From Apis mellifera (lineage: Eukaryota > Arthropoda > Insecta > Hymenoptera > Apidae): a DNA stretch of 64,000 nt. The stretch is taken from the NCBI RefSeq assembly GCF_003254395.2, contig NC_037647.1, positions 7,581,925 to 7,645,924 on the forward strand. The letters are read 5' to 3'. Every line of letters begins with the position of its first letter. Position 1 is the first letter of the stretch. The position numbers were made by a program, and so were the translations under genes. Shown piece after piece: positions 1-13,590 of this stretch. Under the pieces are notes generated by a model. The model worked only from the letters and a program-made list of their open reading frames with translations. It did no database searches and was not told where the DNA came from.

Positions 1-286
1 ATAATAAATGATAAATGTAAGAACTAACTATAAAACAATTCCCTTTTTTAAAGAAATAATGTATTATACAACTTCATATACAAATTATATATAACAAATG
101 ACAAACATGTATTTACACATTACGTATTGCTATATTATAAAATTATTACCGCTATATATAATACTTCGATAAAATAATTATCTCTTTCATGTTTGAAATT
201 CTTGTTATTTGTTTTCTATCATATAAATTACAAATAACTAAAAACAGATTTACAGATGAAAAAATGGAATATTACCATTTCAATAT
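1..286. other. AT-rich 3' flank of the CDYL-like gene
   Basis: This stretch lies downstream of the minus-strand stop codon at 287-289 and should contain its 3' UTR. It is very AT-rich and I see no clear AATAAA on the minus strand close to the stop. No other gene is visible. Confidence 0.6.
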
Positions 287-3200
287 TTATTGGACTTTTC
301 CATCAATGTACGCCTTCATGGCAGTTTGACATTCTACAGAACACCAATGCTGGATTAGCAAATATGTTTCTGATTCTAATGCCGCATCCAATTTTTTTCG
401 CAAACTGTGACGTAATAATGCCTTTGTAGCTTCCATAGACTGAAAATAAATAAACAGAATATTAAATAATAATTTAGAATGCAGATGCAGATGAAAATTC
501 TACATATATAATATGAATATTAATTAGTTTTGTATATATAATTAGAGAGTGCAATTATAAATCGTTTTATTTTTATTTGTAATATAAATGTCTATAAATT
601 AATTTAATTAACATAAAAATTTATTTTAATTCATTTTATGTTACTAATAATAATTAGATGTTTTAATTCTTATATTATAATTAGCAGGAAATCAAATGTT
701 ACTTAAATATTGAGATGATATATGTATTATTTGTATATAATTCACTTATTAATACATAATATTTAAATAATCTGAATAAATATATAATATATAATATAGA
801 TTAATAGAAAAAATGATTCATATGAATGTATGATTAATGAAATATATAACATTATTCACGACCAATTTTAAATATTTAGTTTAACAGAGAGATATTGTCA
901 ATGTCTTAATGAAAGAAAATATTTTTAACAATAAATAAAAAAATTTGGAAATTTATCTGTTTTATGACAAATCATATATGGAGGTGTGTGTGTGCAAAAA
1001 TGCAAAATATATTTTAAATTTATATTAAAACTTTATATTATACTTAAATTTTATTAAAATCTAAATTTAAGAATTAAATTCTTTTTTTTTTTATATAGTT
1101 CTATATTCTAATAACAAAATTAAATACAATATTAATTAAATACAATTATAAATATAGTCAATAGCAATAGAAATTTATGATAAAATAGAAATAAAATTTT
1201 TATTTTATACCATATAATATAACTTTAAACTAAAATTGTTCAGAATCATACCGAAGGCTTCAAAAATATACACATAAAAAAAATTTTATTATACAAACAT
1301 TCAAATATTTAGAATTATTATGAAAATAAAAAAATATATATATTATATTTTTTTAAAAAAATTTTACTTTTTTTATTTTATTTTTTTATATAGAAAAGAA
1401 TTGTGATATTTATGAATTTTGTAAACAAATATAATCTGATTATACTTAACATTATATTATAAATATATTGTCCAGAAAATCATTTATCTTCAAAGATAGA
1501 AATAAAAAAAATATTTAAAAATTACTTTTTTACTTTGACCTACTTACAAAAGTTATTATTTTCCATTTAAGAATACATAATATTTATTTCAGAAACAATA
1601 ATTTTATTAGATATAATATTTATATTTAAAGAATGACATGTATTATAAAAATTAATAAATATATTTATATAGAATACATACCTGTGAAGATTGTTCACTC
1701 ATAGCTTTTAAAGTGGGTAATAATTCAACTTGAAATTTATCAGGCCACAAAACTCGAGTAACAAGACCAGCTCTTAATGCCTCACTAGCTGTTAGAGTTC
1801 TTCCACCTAATAATAATTCACTTGCCTGCAATTTTAATTTAAATTTGATTTAAATTATATATATTTTAATTATAATTATTATATATAATTATATTATAAT
1901 TATATATATTTTTTAAAAATCATGTTATATTATAAATAAATATATTATATATAAATAAATGTGATATTTTTATATATGATATAATATTATATTATTATAA
2001 TATACTATTATTACATACACATATATATACTTACAATTGCACTTCCTAATATATGTAATAAAGTAAATACAGCAGCACCTTCAGCAATTTGTCCTAATTT
2101 ACCATAAGGTGTACTGAATGTGGCTTTATCACTAGCTATCACAAGATCGAATAAAGGCAACATTGTTACTCCAAGTCCAACTGCAGCTCCTTGAACTCCA
2201 GCAACGATAGGTTTGTTAAATGATGCTAAACTTTTAATAAAATCTCTAAAAATATAAACATAAGTTTTTTAAATAAATAAATATAATTAAACATATGAGT
2301 ATATAATTTTTATTATAATATTTACGTACTTAACAGCATCCGCCATTTCTTGGGCATGAATCCGTCGTTCTTCTTTATTTGTATGTAACAACATAGATAA
2401 TTCAAGACCTTCACAAAAACTACTACCTGTAGATGTTAATAAAACAACTCTGCAATCATCATCTTTTTTTAGAATAGATAATATTTCGCGAAATTCTTGC
2501 ATCACCTAAAAAAAAAAATGCTATTATGTAAATATATAATTACAATAAAACAGAAAATATTAATTAATTTTTTCATAATTTTATTACCTGTATAGTAAGA
2601 GCATTTCTTATTTTTGTTGAAGATGATGGTGTAAGTATTAATTGAACAAGATTTCCGTGTCGACGTACATTTATTTCTTTATTACTAAATTGACTTCGAG
2701 TTTCTGCTTTTATTTTGTTATTATCCATTTCTTGCATTTTAGTAATATTTACATTTACTGAAATAATAATATAATTTTACTGAATATTTCATTATTTTAC
2801 ATATAGAATATTATTATTATTATAATTTGCTAAACATATAAAAATTTTTTTACAAATATAAAATGCTTTTTGCTTTTTGAAATCATTTTTACCTTTATTT
2901 TTGCGATTTGTCATTGAATTTGCAGATCGACTTCCAGCATTTACTACTGATAGAGCATTTGCAGCTTCTGCAAGGCAGGCTGAAAGTTCATCTTCTTCTT
3001 TGGAAAATTCTTCATCATTTGGTTCATTTGCTTTAGCAAATGTAACTTTACTTTTTGCAGTTTTTTTTGTCTTTGATGTTACTTTACATGTAGTTGTACC
3101 ATTTGATCGTGTAATAACTTTTCCTAAACTACTGTTAGTTTCATCTGTTTCTTGTGGTTTTGAATTTTTGTCAGTTTTTTTTGAATCTAATTTTTTAAGA

Positions 3201-6200
3201 CGTCCAGAAAGAAATATTTTATCTTCTTCGGTGTCAACAAGATCTATTCCTGTATCATTTTTTTGTATAGTTTTTTTTTTACTTTTTTTTAGATTTATTT
3301 TTTCATCTTGTGAATGTCGTCTTTTTGTAGATCTTAAAGAATGAGAAGTTTCATCAATTTTGATTCCTTCATTTTTTTCTGAACTATCAATACTAACTCT
3401 AGGACTTCCAGATGCACTGGAAAATGAGCTAGATGAATGTCTTCTAATTATAATAGATGCATCTGCTGCATTTCTTATCTTTGCAGGTAAAATAAATTCT
3501 TGAGATGTTAAATTTATTTGTTTTGTTGATACAACTTGATCTCCAATTTTCTTATCTACCTGCATATCATTTAAATATATAGAAGTTCTTTTGGATCTTG
3601 GAGAAACTTTAGATACACTTCCTGTCGAAGTACGTAATCTCAAAACAGCATTACGTACCAATTTTTTTCTAAGTTTAAGTTCACGTTGTACTTTTTGTAT
3701 ATCCATGACTTTTGCTTGAGATTTAGTAATGGGAACTAATCGTTTTTTATCCGGTTGTTCTACATCATATAATAAATTAACAACACCTTCATCTTGAAGC
3801 AATCTATCTATTTCATTAATAATTTTCTTTTTTGGTTTAGGATCTCCATTATTTTCTGTAGATCGTTTTGATTTTGGTCCTGATTTTTTTGATGTATTTA
3901 ATTTAGCTTTTAAAGCAGGAGTTTTTTTATTGGAAGATATGTTTTGTTTTAATATCTTTTTTACTACTATATTTCGTTTAGCAATAGGTTGTGATCCCTT
4001 TTTGTTCAGATTTTGTCTTGAAGGCTTTAAAGGTATATTATCAAGTTTATTTAATGATGGACCAACTTTATTATTATTTGTGATTTGTTTATTCATTACT
4101 TCATCTTTTATGAGATGAACTTCATCATTAACAAGTAACGTAGTTTCCTTAGATACATGATCTTCAGTGGATAAATTAGTATCAACTGAAATTTGTGATT
4201 CATTTTCTTGTGATTGTTTTTTATTCAATGAAACTTTACCTTTATATACTTTTTGACGTTTTACAATATTCTGTTGTTGTTCATGTTCTCTAGCTTTTTC
4301 TGTAAGTTTTCGTTTCCTACCTGATCTTGATTCATCTATTCGTATATCTTGAACATCTGTTTTTTTTTCTGAAATATGGGATTCAATAATCAGAGAAGAT
4401 GTAGAAAGATTAGATTTTGTATCTTTTATAAAATTATTTTCATTTATTAAATCAATATTAATAAATTTTTTTTCTGTGTTATGTTCAGTTTTTTTTTTTA
4501 TTTCTTTAGAATTTTTATTAGATGTAGATTTCATTGTTTTCTTTTTAGAAATTTTCTGTGTATTTCTTTTCATTGGTGTAACAGGCAATTCTAAAAGTTG
4601 TTTTAATGCTAGCTCTCTTTCAACTAAGGGATCAAGTTTTGGTGGAGTATTATAACCACTTTGTTCAATCTTTACTGGACGTTTTCCTTCCTCTGTTAAA
4701 ATTGGTGGTTTCAAATTAGACCAATCAGGATCAACATCACCTTCCAATATTTCTAACAATTCTTTATTATCAGAATTGCTTTCTTTATTAGTTTCTGTAT
4801 TATCCGATAAATTTTTATCACAATGAATAAGTGATTGAATATTAGGTTGAGGTAATGGTATAAGTGCTGGTAAAGAACTTCCTGGACTACCTACTAATTT
4901 GCTTGACAATCTCTGTGTTAGTTTCTTAACAAAAAATATATCAGGTCGCGGTGGTGCTTCTACTATCTTTTGTTTCTCACGAAGTCGTTCTTTTAATGCT
5001 TCTGTTATTTCAGTTGATGAAGCTATTTGATTGGTTAAACTACGACCACGATTAATAGGCATAATTTGTGTCTGTGATGATGAAGTTTGATTAAGTACAA
5101 CTGTTTCGTGTGTTGTATTTTTTACAGACATTCCCACAGCTTGTGGTACAAAATAATTTACTTGATCTTTAAGTGATGATTTTATATTATCTTGTTCTTT
5201 TTTTATAACTTGATTTTTATCTGGTTGTTTTTCTGATATTTGTATTTCTTCGTTTTCTTTAATAATTTCTATAGCTTTCTCAACATCTGTGTCTGGTTTT
5301 TTCTCAATGCATGTTATTTCTTCTTCAACTACTACAACTGTGTTTTCTTCTATTGCTTGTGTTTTTGTCTCATTTAATAAACTTTTTAATTCAATTTCCA
5401 CAGTATCTGGTGTTTTAGATACTAATTGATGATCATCTTCTGCATTTTCATCACCCCAATCATCAAAAATATCTTGAATTACACTTCTTTTCTTTCTAGT
5501 TGTATCTATTTTATTTGTTTCATTTGTAGATATATTTTCTTCTTCTATATTATTAATGTGTGTAGATGAAATGACTTCTTTATGAATAACTTTTTCTTCT
5601 ACATTAATTTTATGTAAATTACCATAATATTCAGTCTTATCATTGCTATTTATTTTTACTTGATCATCATCATATTTTTTTCCAACATTTTTATTCTCTT
5701 CCTTTATTTTTTCTGTTTCAAAATTAATATCCACAGTTTCTGAATTATTAACTACTTCTGAAGTAGTAGAATTTATAGAATTTTTTTCTAAAGCAATATG
5801 ATTTGAAATTTCTTTATTATCTTGTTGAACGCAAGCTTCAGAAATTTCTGAATCTACAATTTCTGTTGAAATGACTTCAATAATAGTTCCATCACTTTCT
5901 TGAGTATAATCTATTAAATTAAATTCTTCATTTACAATTTCAGTTTTTTTTATTTCTTTTTGTTCCCTAGAAATATCGTTTTCATCGGAATTTATAGTAT
6001 CATCTTTTTTATGTACAGTTAAAACAATATTTTCTTCTGTACTTTCTACAGTTACTACCATTACTTCTGAATTAGCATCAACTAATTTGGACAAATCTGC
6101 ATTTGTATTTGTGACATGCAAAGTTTGATCTTTATTATCAAATGTCTCACTAAGTGTTTTAATTAATGCTTGACATTGAACATTACTATCATCAACTGAA

Positions 6201-6697
6201 TCTATGTTTAAGACTGTACAAACATTGTGTTTTTCATAATTTTGTTCATCTTTATTCTTGAATATTTCAGCATTGTTTGTATTTTCCTTATTCAAAGATT
6301 TGTCTTCTACACATTTTAAATTACTTTCATTTTTTTCTGTTTGATTTTCTTTATGTTCCTCATTTTTTGTACATTGATTATTATCAATTTGTGTATCATT
6401 ATTTATTATTTCTTGTTTTTCTTCATTAATTATAACATTCTTTATATTTTCTGTTATTTTATTTTTTTTATTTTCAATTTCTTTACTTGAATCTGTTATA
6501 TCATATTCATTTCTTGATAAAACATTTTGAATTATATTATTCGTACATTCTTGCAAATTTTCTTGATTTTCAGGAATATTCTCCTCATTGTGTACATGAT
6601 CAATATTTGATTTTGTTACTAATGAAGAAGGTATATCTACTGTTAATGATAATTCTGTTTTATTAATATCACTCTGTATTTCATCTATTTGTTCCAT
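287..6697 (-). CDS. CDYL-like protein: long disordered N-terminus fused to a crotonase/enoyl-CoA isomerase domain
   Basis: I assemble six coding exons, 6697-2893, 2757-2588, 2505-2330, 2245-2035, 1825-1682 and 439-287. All have GT-AG borders and matching phases, giving 1552 residues. The start ATG sits in a strong context (CCATGG) and has an in-frame stop upstream. Residues 1-1268 are rich in Glu, Asn, Lys and Ser and look mostly disordered. They include a basic, nuclear-signal-like stretch near 792-820 and a more complex helical stretch near 958-1034. Residues about 1300-1552 form a crotonase fold: the oxyanion-hole segment VQGAAVGLG (about 1401-1409), STPYGKLGQIAEG (about 1428-1440) and GGRTLTASEALRAGLV. 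By analogy with ECI2, Glu about 1439 would be the isomerase catalytic residue; vertebrate CDYL lacks it. I see no chromodomain. A chromatin-linked or CoA-binding role is inference from the CDY family. Confidence 0.88.
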
Positions 6698-7273
6698 GGT
6701 AAAACATCAAGATCGTTACAATTATTTAACAAATTATTGATTGTCCTGTCAACAAAAAAACAATTAATATCATCAATAATAAAAAAATTATAAATAAAAT
6801 AATTAGAGAAAAAATAAATATCAAAATATATTTGTTATTTATTTTATTAAATATAAAATAAAAGAAATTTATTATTTCTCATAACCTTACATAGATTCTT
6901 CATCAATCACATAAAAATAAACTTAAATTCTTTTTTTTCGTCTTGAATAAAATAATTATAAATTATATTTTGCATAAAATAAATTGAAATAAATTTTAAT
7001 AATAAAATCTATACTAAAAGCTATGGAAGCTACGTTAGTTAACTAATATATTTCGATATTTTTTAGGATGATAGTAAATAATAGCTTATAGACGATTTTT
7101 ATACAATGATATAATTCATTGTATTATTTTACAATAATATTATGTAATATATTTCAATTAATATCGTTTTATTTAGATTGTTATACTAATTAATAATATA
7201 TTTGTTAAATACGTAAAATGATTTTAATGGCAGAATGAACTTACCAATCAGGACTACCATGTCCATACTGCAT
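6685..7273 (-). promoter_or_regulatory. Spliced 5' leader with an upstream reading frame overlapping the main start
   Basis: On the minus strand a strong donor (G|GTAAGTTC, exon ending at 7245) pairs with an acceptor (TTGACAG, exon starting at 6745), defining a 499-bp intron in the 5' leader. An ATG at 7273-7271 opens a 29-codon frame. It runs through this junction and stops at 6687-6685, overlapping the first 13 bases of the CDYL-like coding region in another frame. The main frame has a stop just after the acceptor, so the leader does not extend the protein. Whether the upstream frame is translated, and where transcription starts, is not shown by sequence. Confidence 0.5.
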
Positions 7274-7459
7274 AGATATCCGTAAAAATCACACATTATT
7301 TATATTATTTATGTTTATTTAAAATTGTTTTTAAAAAAGAACAATTCGATTAATCAAATATTTTATATAAATCTTACTTTAGTAGATCTCAGAAAAAAGC
7401 AATTACTTTCTTAAATCCAAACACAATGTTTACAGGAATGAAGTCGGAGGTTCATACTA

Positions 7460-7461
7460 CT

Positions 7462-7492
<31 letters not shown>

Positions 7493-7517
7493 CGTCCGTC
7501 TATCCGTCTGTCTGTCT
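7460..7517 (+). repeat. (TCTG)n/(TCCG)n microsatellite
   Basis: This is a tandem tetranucleotide run. Several TCTG units pass into TCCG variants and back to TCTG, followed by a CT-rich tail. It lies just upstream of the leader exon of the CDYL-like gene. Confidence 0.95.
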
Positions 7518-9878
7518 TTTTCTTTCTCTCTCTTTTCCCCTCTTATCCTCTTATTATTAATTTAGATATTATTTTTTTAATTTTTTTAATGAAATTAAAA
7601 AATTAGAAAACAAAATTTTTACTTAATTAAAATTTTGTGTATGTTCTATGATATATAATAAAAATATAAATTTTATATAATTATAATTGATAATTAATAA
7701 TATAATTATAAGATTATCATTGTTATCATTGATTATTATATATTTTAATTAAATAATGATAAATTCTTTTACAATTCTAAAATATTATAAATAAATAAAT
7801 AATATATTTGTTAAGTTATAAATATAAATTTAATATAAATTATAAAATATTATTATAAATAAAAATAAGAAATTATTTTATTTAAAAATATTATTAGTAC
7901 TAAACTAATTTTGTTATAATTTACAGAATTAACAATAATAATTTCTTGATGTACATATTAAAAGAAATCGAACTTCAATCCGTGTAATTAGTTTTAGTAC
8001 TCATATGTTTTTATTATACATATCTACATACATATTATTTTCATTATATATCAATAATATATAATATATAATATATATATATATATTTTATACATACTTT
8101 CTTCATATATATTTTATATTTTCATGTACATATTTTTTTTTTTCAAGAAATTCTCTTTTTAATTTTTATATATGTTTCGAGTTTTTCATTTTAAAAGAAA
8201 GTATAAGCAAATTCATTGTAAAAAATATTTATAAACATTCTAAGATTACTATTGCATTTTTTCTTTTTTTTTTTTTTGGTATAAATTGTTAATTTTATCT
8301 ATAAATTAAACAAAGAAAAATAAATAGAAGAATTTAATATCAGTAGCACCATCTTGTGAATGAAAGTTGAAAGCTTCGATTCGTAATTAGTAATATAGAA
8401 TATGTAAAGAGGTATTCATGATATTACAAACAAGAAGAGGAACATTATATAAAAAAAAAGACAAAAAACATGCAAATTTTAATTAAATAATTATATATAT
8501 AATATTATATATTAATTATATAATTCTTAATATCTCCCTTAATATTATATCGGGAATATAACACGAAAAATTAGTTAATTATTAGTTTTTTATATTAAAA
8601 TCCTATAAATTTTTATTTTTGCAATTTAAAAATTCAAGATTCAGGATTTCAAATAATTTTCTATAATAAATTTTATTGAAAAAATTTTTTTAATTAACTA
8701 TTTATTAATGATTATCAAATAAAAGACATCTATCACTTATGAATTACAGATCAGTAATTGAATAATAATAAAAAATCAATTTAATATATTTGTTTATTCA
8801 TTAAATAAATTATTTATTCATTAAAAAAATAATTAAAAAAAATTATAAACAAAAATTTTATATGAATATAGAGAAAAAAGGACCGAAATGCATTTATTAT
8901 ATTCATATTTAGAAATAAATCTTATAATATATAATATAAAATTAGTCATCAAAACGGATTGAACGTAGATTGTATTAATTCTCATCTTAAAATAAATAAT
9001 TAATTAAAGAAATTTTTATGTTGAAATTTTCAAGAAAAATTATTTGAATTTTTAATTTTAAAATACAAGTTTTAAAGCATAGAATTTTTTAATAGCAAAA
9101 TAGTAATTAAAAATATTAATTTTTAATATTATTAATATGTGGAAAATATTAAAAAACTGATAATCAAAGTTAGTAATTTATTTTATCTATTCATTTTGTC
9201 TGTATCTCCTTGAATATCTCTTTATATACTCTATATTATTAACAAACAACGGTCAGAATTTTCATTGGTATCGCAGAATATCACCATAGATATCTAAATA
9301 TGATAATTCTTCAAAGATAAAATAAAATAGAAAATTGAAGATCAGTATCATTTCTTAAGTATTTTTAAAGAGCGATATATATATAAAATCCTAGAGATGG
9401 CGGTAGTGCCAAATTCTTATCTTAGCTTTATTTTTTACTATTTTCTCTTCTAGTTTATATTATTTTCATTTATGTCTTAGTTCAGAGATGGCGCTAATTA
9501 CCTAATTTTTAACCTATTTATCCTTTTTTAATTATTTGCTATATTTGTTTAAATTTGAATCTCTCAATAAAAAGTTCTATTAATATCTAAATATTAGTTC
9601 TATTGTATATTTCGACTAAATTATTTTTTTAATATAATTTTTTTCAACAATAGTAGATAAATTTATTTTAAATAATGTATCCATATGTACTAATAGATGA
9701 CAATGAAATAATTTTCTACTATTTTATTAATCTCTTATCGTTGTTTTAAAAAACATAATATGAATATATAAATCGTAATTCTTTAATTGATTTTTTAGAA
9801 ATTTAATTTCAAGAGTGTATGTGCATGTTATTTTCTATAATTGAAAACGTGATTAAAGTGCGAAAGTTTATCTGTACA

Positions 9879-9910
<32 letters not shown>

Positions 9911-9915
9911 ATACA

Positions 9916-9954
<39 letters not shown>

Positions 9955-9980
9955 CATATATATATATATGAATATACATA
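9879..9980. repeat. (TA)n tract with ATGTATAT interruptions
   Basis: About 100 bases of alternating T and A carry occasional G or C substitutions. It can form cruciforms or slip; no other function is suggested. Confidence 0.95.
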
Positions 9981-10381
9981 CGAAGTGATAAGAGTTACAT
10001 GTATATTTATGGTGCAATAAAATTTATTTTTGAAATTAAATAAAATTTTTATTTTTAATCATAAAAATTCTTAATTTGATACCTTAATTCTTATCTAAAT
10101 AGTTTTATATTATTATTAAACTATCTTCTATATCAACTGAATCTCATTCTTTTTTGTAGAGTTTATTTGTTACTATATGTAACAAAAAATTTTATATCAG
10201 TTAAATGGTTAATTGATAATTGCGATAAATCTGAATAATCGTTTTTATCAGTTTTATATGTTTATGAAAACAGTGTCTTTCATATTTTTTAATTAAAAAA
10301 TAATTTTATATGTGACTTGCATTACGTACATAACCTATAACGATATTTTTATTCTGAAATTATTAGTGACTAAAGTAAAAA

Positions 10382-12385
10382 ATGTCAAAAATTGTTATTG
10401 TTGGCTCATGCATGATTGATTTTACTTGGTAAGTGACAATTCTATAATTTGAATAGCTAAAATTCATATTATGATACAGTTTAGTTTATTTAGATTTTCT
10501 GAAAAATTAAATCTTTATATCTTGTTAGACACATTTATATATTACACATTTTATAGATTAGAAAAACATAGAATATGAATTCTATAGATATCATATTAAA
10601 ATTTATGTTTAATTGAGTAACTATAAATTAGAAATTTTTCTTTGATTATGGTACAAAAAATTTATTTTTTAGCTTTTCCTCTCGTTTTCCAAAACCTGGG
10701 GAAACAATAATTGGTAGAAAATTTGAGGTAAAATATGGTGGTAAAGGTGCTAATCAATGTATAGCAGCTGCCAGGCTTGGTGCAACCACAGCAATCATTG
10801 CTTCTGTACGATTTTTATTTTTATTTGAATCTCTAAAAATGTATATACATTTATGATATATATATATATATATGCAATTTAAATTAAATTTGCATTAGAT
10901 GAAGTAAAGTAGAGATAAAATAAGAGTTGATGTGATAGAGTCGTCTCACTTTATTTAATGCAAATTTAAATTATTTAATATAAATCTTATATAATCGATC
11001 TTATATAATAATTTTTGTATATCAATTTTGTTTTTTTGATCTCTAGGCTTAACCTTTCAAAGATATCGCATATATAAGATATATATATATATATATATAT
11101 AAAATTATTTCTTTGTTTAAACTTAAATTGATTTTGTTATAATAAATTTCTTTTACAGTTAGGTTCTGATAATTATGCTCAAGAATACTTAAAGATTTTT
11201 AAGAAGGAAAACGTAGATGCTTCTCACGTTCAAATACAAACAAATATACATAGCGGAATATCACATATAACAGTTATCGACAGTGGTAAGTAAGCTTTTT
11301 AAAGCTTCTATAAATTTATTTTCACTGGTATTTAAAATATATGAAATTCTTCAAAATTAATTAATTTTAGGCGAAAACAGTATCATAACTGTATTAGGAT
11401 CCAATAATTTATTAAGTCGCAATCATATAGATAACTCGATAAATTTAATCAAGAATGCTTCCGTTTTATTGTGTCAATTTGAAATACCTTTGGAAATTAC
11501 TTTACACGCCTTGAAGCTTCACAAAAATTATGGTTAGTTGTTTCTCATGATTGTTCTTTTATAAAATCTACTAGCTTTATAAAAAATATAATGCGATAGG
11601 TCTATCAATTGTAAATGGAGCACCTGCTATGAAAAATATTGACGTGGAATTGTTGAAACTCTGTGATATATTCTGCGTTAATGAACTCGAGGTATTAAAT
11701 TATTAAATTATCAACAACTCTTTAATGTTATAATTTCTCTTTTTATTTAGATAAGATTAAGGATGGAAAGAAGATTAGAAAATTAATATATATTTATAGG
11801 CAGAAGTTACGAGTGGGATATCCTTCGACGGAAAATTGAGTATAGAACATATTATGAATAAATTGTTGGATATGGGTTGCAATACAGTTATTATTACTCT
11901 TGGTAAACAAGGAGCAATATATGCATCTCAGAAGGATAGAACTGTTAAAAAAGTCTTGACTGCTACTGTTCAACCTATGGATACAACAGTATGATTTTTT
12001 TTGTTCAATATAAAAAGATAAATTATACATTTGCTAATTCATTTTTTATATGCTTTAAGATTTTTTGAGATTTATTTTTTTTTAATTTTTTTATTATTAA
12101 TTTTTAAATTTGATGTTTTACTAATTTTATCTAGGAAGAAATTTCTATTCATATTTAACAATTAATTTATAACATATCATATTGCTAATATTCATGATAT
12201 ATGTTTAGGGAGCTGGAGATTCATTTCTAGGAGCTCTTGCATATTTTAAAGCTTATCATCCAACACTTTCAATGGACGAGTGTATCCGAAGATCTTGTAT
12301 CATTGCTACAAAATCCGTATTAAAATTTGGTACACATGCAAGTTTTCCGCACAAGAGAGATTTATCGCCAGATTTGTTCATTTAA
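10382..12385 (+). CDS. Ribokinase
   Basis: Seven exons, 10382-10428, 10673-10805, 11159-11285, 11371-11532, 11600-11691, 11800-11988 and 12209-12385, join in frame with GT-AG borders to give 308 residues, the usual ribokinase length. The product is a PfkB-family kinase that phosphorylates D-ribose to ribose 5-phosphate in the cytosol. Diagnostic motifs are the N-terminal strand with Asp13 (GSCMIDF), the PfkB signature YGGKGANQ (residues 37-44), NGAP with the following VNELE, the ATP-site segment TLGKQGA, and DTTGAGDSF (248-256), whose Asp254 is the expected catalytic base. Nothing is truncated. The ATG opens straight into the beta strand that starts the fold, so no upstream extension is needed. 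It is transcribed divergently from the CDYL-like gene about 3.1 kb away. Confidence 0.95.
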
Positions 12386-12869
12386 AATAATAAAATAATA
12401 TATACTTTATATGAACGATAGATCGCAGTAATCTACTCATTTACTGCTTCTCTTTTCTTATTTTATTTTTGTTTTTTTAATATCTTATATATATTCTATA
12501 TTTTATTCTTTCCATTTAAATTGAATAAATGAATAATAATAATAAAGAAGCAAATAAATAAAAAAAAAATAATGATTTATTTTTATGAAATAAATCATTA
12601 TACTTATATCTTTATATTATTATCTAGTTTTTAATTTTCGTGTTATATTTCTTACTATATTTGATAATTATTATATACTATATTCGATTAGTATTATATT
12701 CAAGTATCAATAAAATAAATATTATCAGAAATGAAAAATTCTTTTATAATATATATCCCAAAATTCACGTAAGAAGTAATTTTAATAGAAAATACAGGTT
12801 TATAATTAAAAATTATAAATTTTTTATTGATTCATAAAATATAGGGTTATATATGGAATAGCATATCAA
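12386..12869. other. AT-rich interval between ribokinase and the transposon relic
   Basis: The interval holds the ribokinase 3' UTR and then AT-rich sequence. One 65-codon open frame (12640-12837) has only A/T-driven composition (Ile, Tyr, Phe, Asn, Lys) and I do not regard it as a gene. Confidence 0.6.
12524..12529 (+). terminator. Candidate polyadenylation signal of ribokinase
   Basis: A canonical AATAAA lies about 140 bases after the ribokinase stop codon, followed by further AATAAA-like copies. The position fits a 3' UTR end, but AT-rich sequence produces such hexamers by chance. Confidence 0.45.
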
Positions 12870-13556
12870 GTAAATAGCCTCCAGCTTTGCTAGCACATAC
12901 GCACTATTTTGTTGAAATTTTCTATGATGTTTTGCATAAATGTGATTGAATTATATTGATATAGCGCTCAATTTTCTTCTTTAAGGCTTGATATTCGTGG
13001 TCTTATCGGCATAAATCTTAGATTTCAATAAATTCCAAAGAAAAAACAGTGTTAAATCTCATGATTTGGACGGCTAATTCTGACTACCAAAATGGAAAAT
13101 TATATAACCAGAAAATAATTTGTGCAATAATTGAATTACTTTTCGGATTGTATGGCATGTGACACGTCTTGTTGAAACTATATATCGTTCATGAGATCCA
13201 TATCTTGCAATTTGCAAAACACAAAAAACTGGATTATCATATCGTGATAGTGAGTACCATTAACTGTTATTACCTGACCAACCGCATTTTCAATAAAGAA
13301 TGATCCGATGATGCTTCCAGCTCAAAATAGTAACCTGTTATGGATGCATTTGTTTCTCAACAATCACTTGTCGATTTCTCCAAATACGATAATTTTGTCG
13401 ATTAATCAATCCATCAAGATAAAAATGAGCCTTATCATATTGAAGATGATTTTGTTCGAAAAATATGAATTGTAACTGCCAAACTTTATTTAAAATATTG
13501 TTCAACAATGAAAATGCGTTGTTTTTTTCATGTAGCGTTCCATTTTTAATAATCCT
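12870..13556 (-). pseudogene. Decayed mariner-class (Tc1/mariner, DDxD type) transposase
   Basis: Read on the minus strand, this stretch keeps recognisable pieces of a mariner-class transposase of the kind common in ants and bees. From upstream to downstream these are an N-terminal helix remnant near 13510-13553, the segment ending HFYLDGLINRQNYRIW, a stop-containing version of the catalytic FQQD block, then FFLWNLLKSKIYADK. Frameshifts and several internal stops break it, and most of the DNA-binding domain is missing: the N-terminal remnant runs almost directly into the catalytic part. Terminal inverted repeats were not identified. It is an immobile relic. Confidence 0.8.
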
Positions 13557-13590
13557 GAACTGTCAACTGTCACGCTGTCTTTTTTTTTTC

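Larger units (their letters stand above)
7274..10381. other. AT-rich intergenic spacer between divergent genes
   Basis: The spacer separates the CDYL-like gene (minus) from the ribokinase gene (plus) and must hold both promoters. It is about 80% A+T by eye, with many short poly-A/T and TA runs. Landmarks are a tetranucleotide repeat near 7.5 kb, two related AGAGATGGCG-type elements at 9.4-9.5 kb and a long TA tract near 9.9 kb. No open frame with coding character is visible. Confidence 0.7.

Noticed and set aside
2877..3344. 155-codon plus-strand frame inside the CDYL-like exon
   Set aside because: It is the antisense shadow of the confirmed coding exon.
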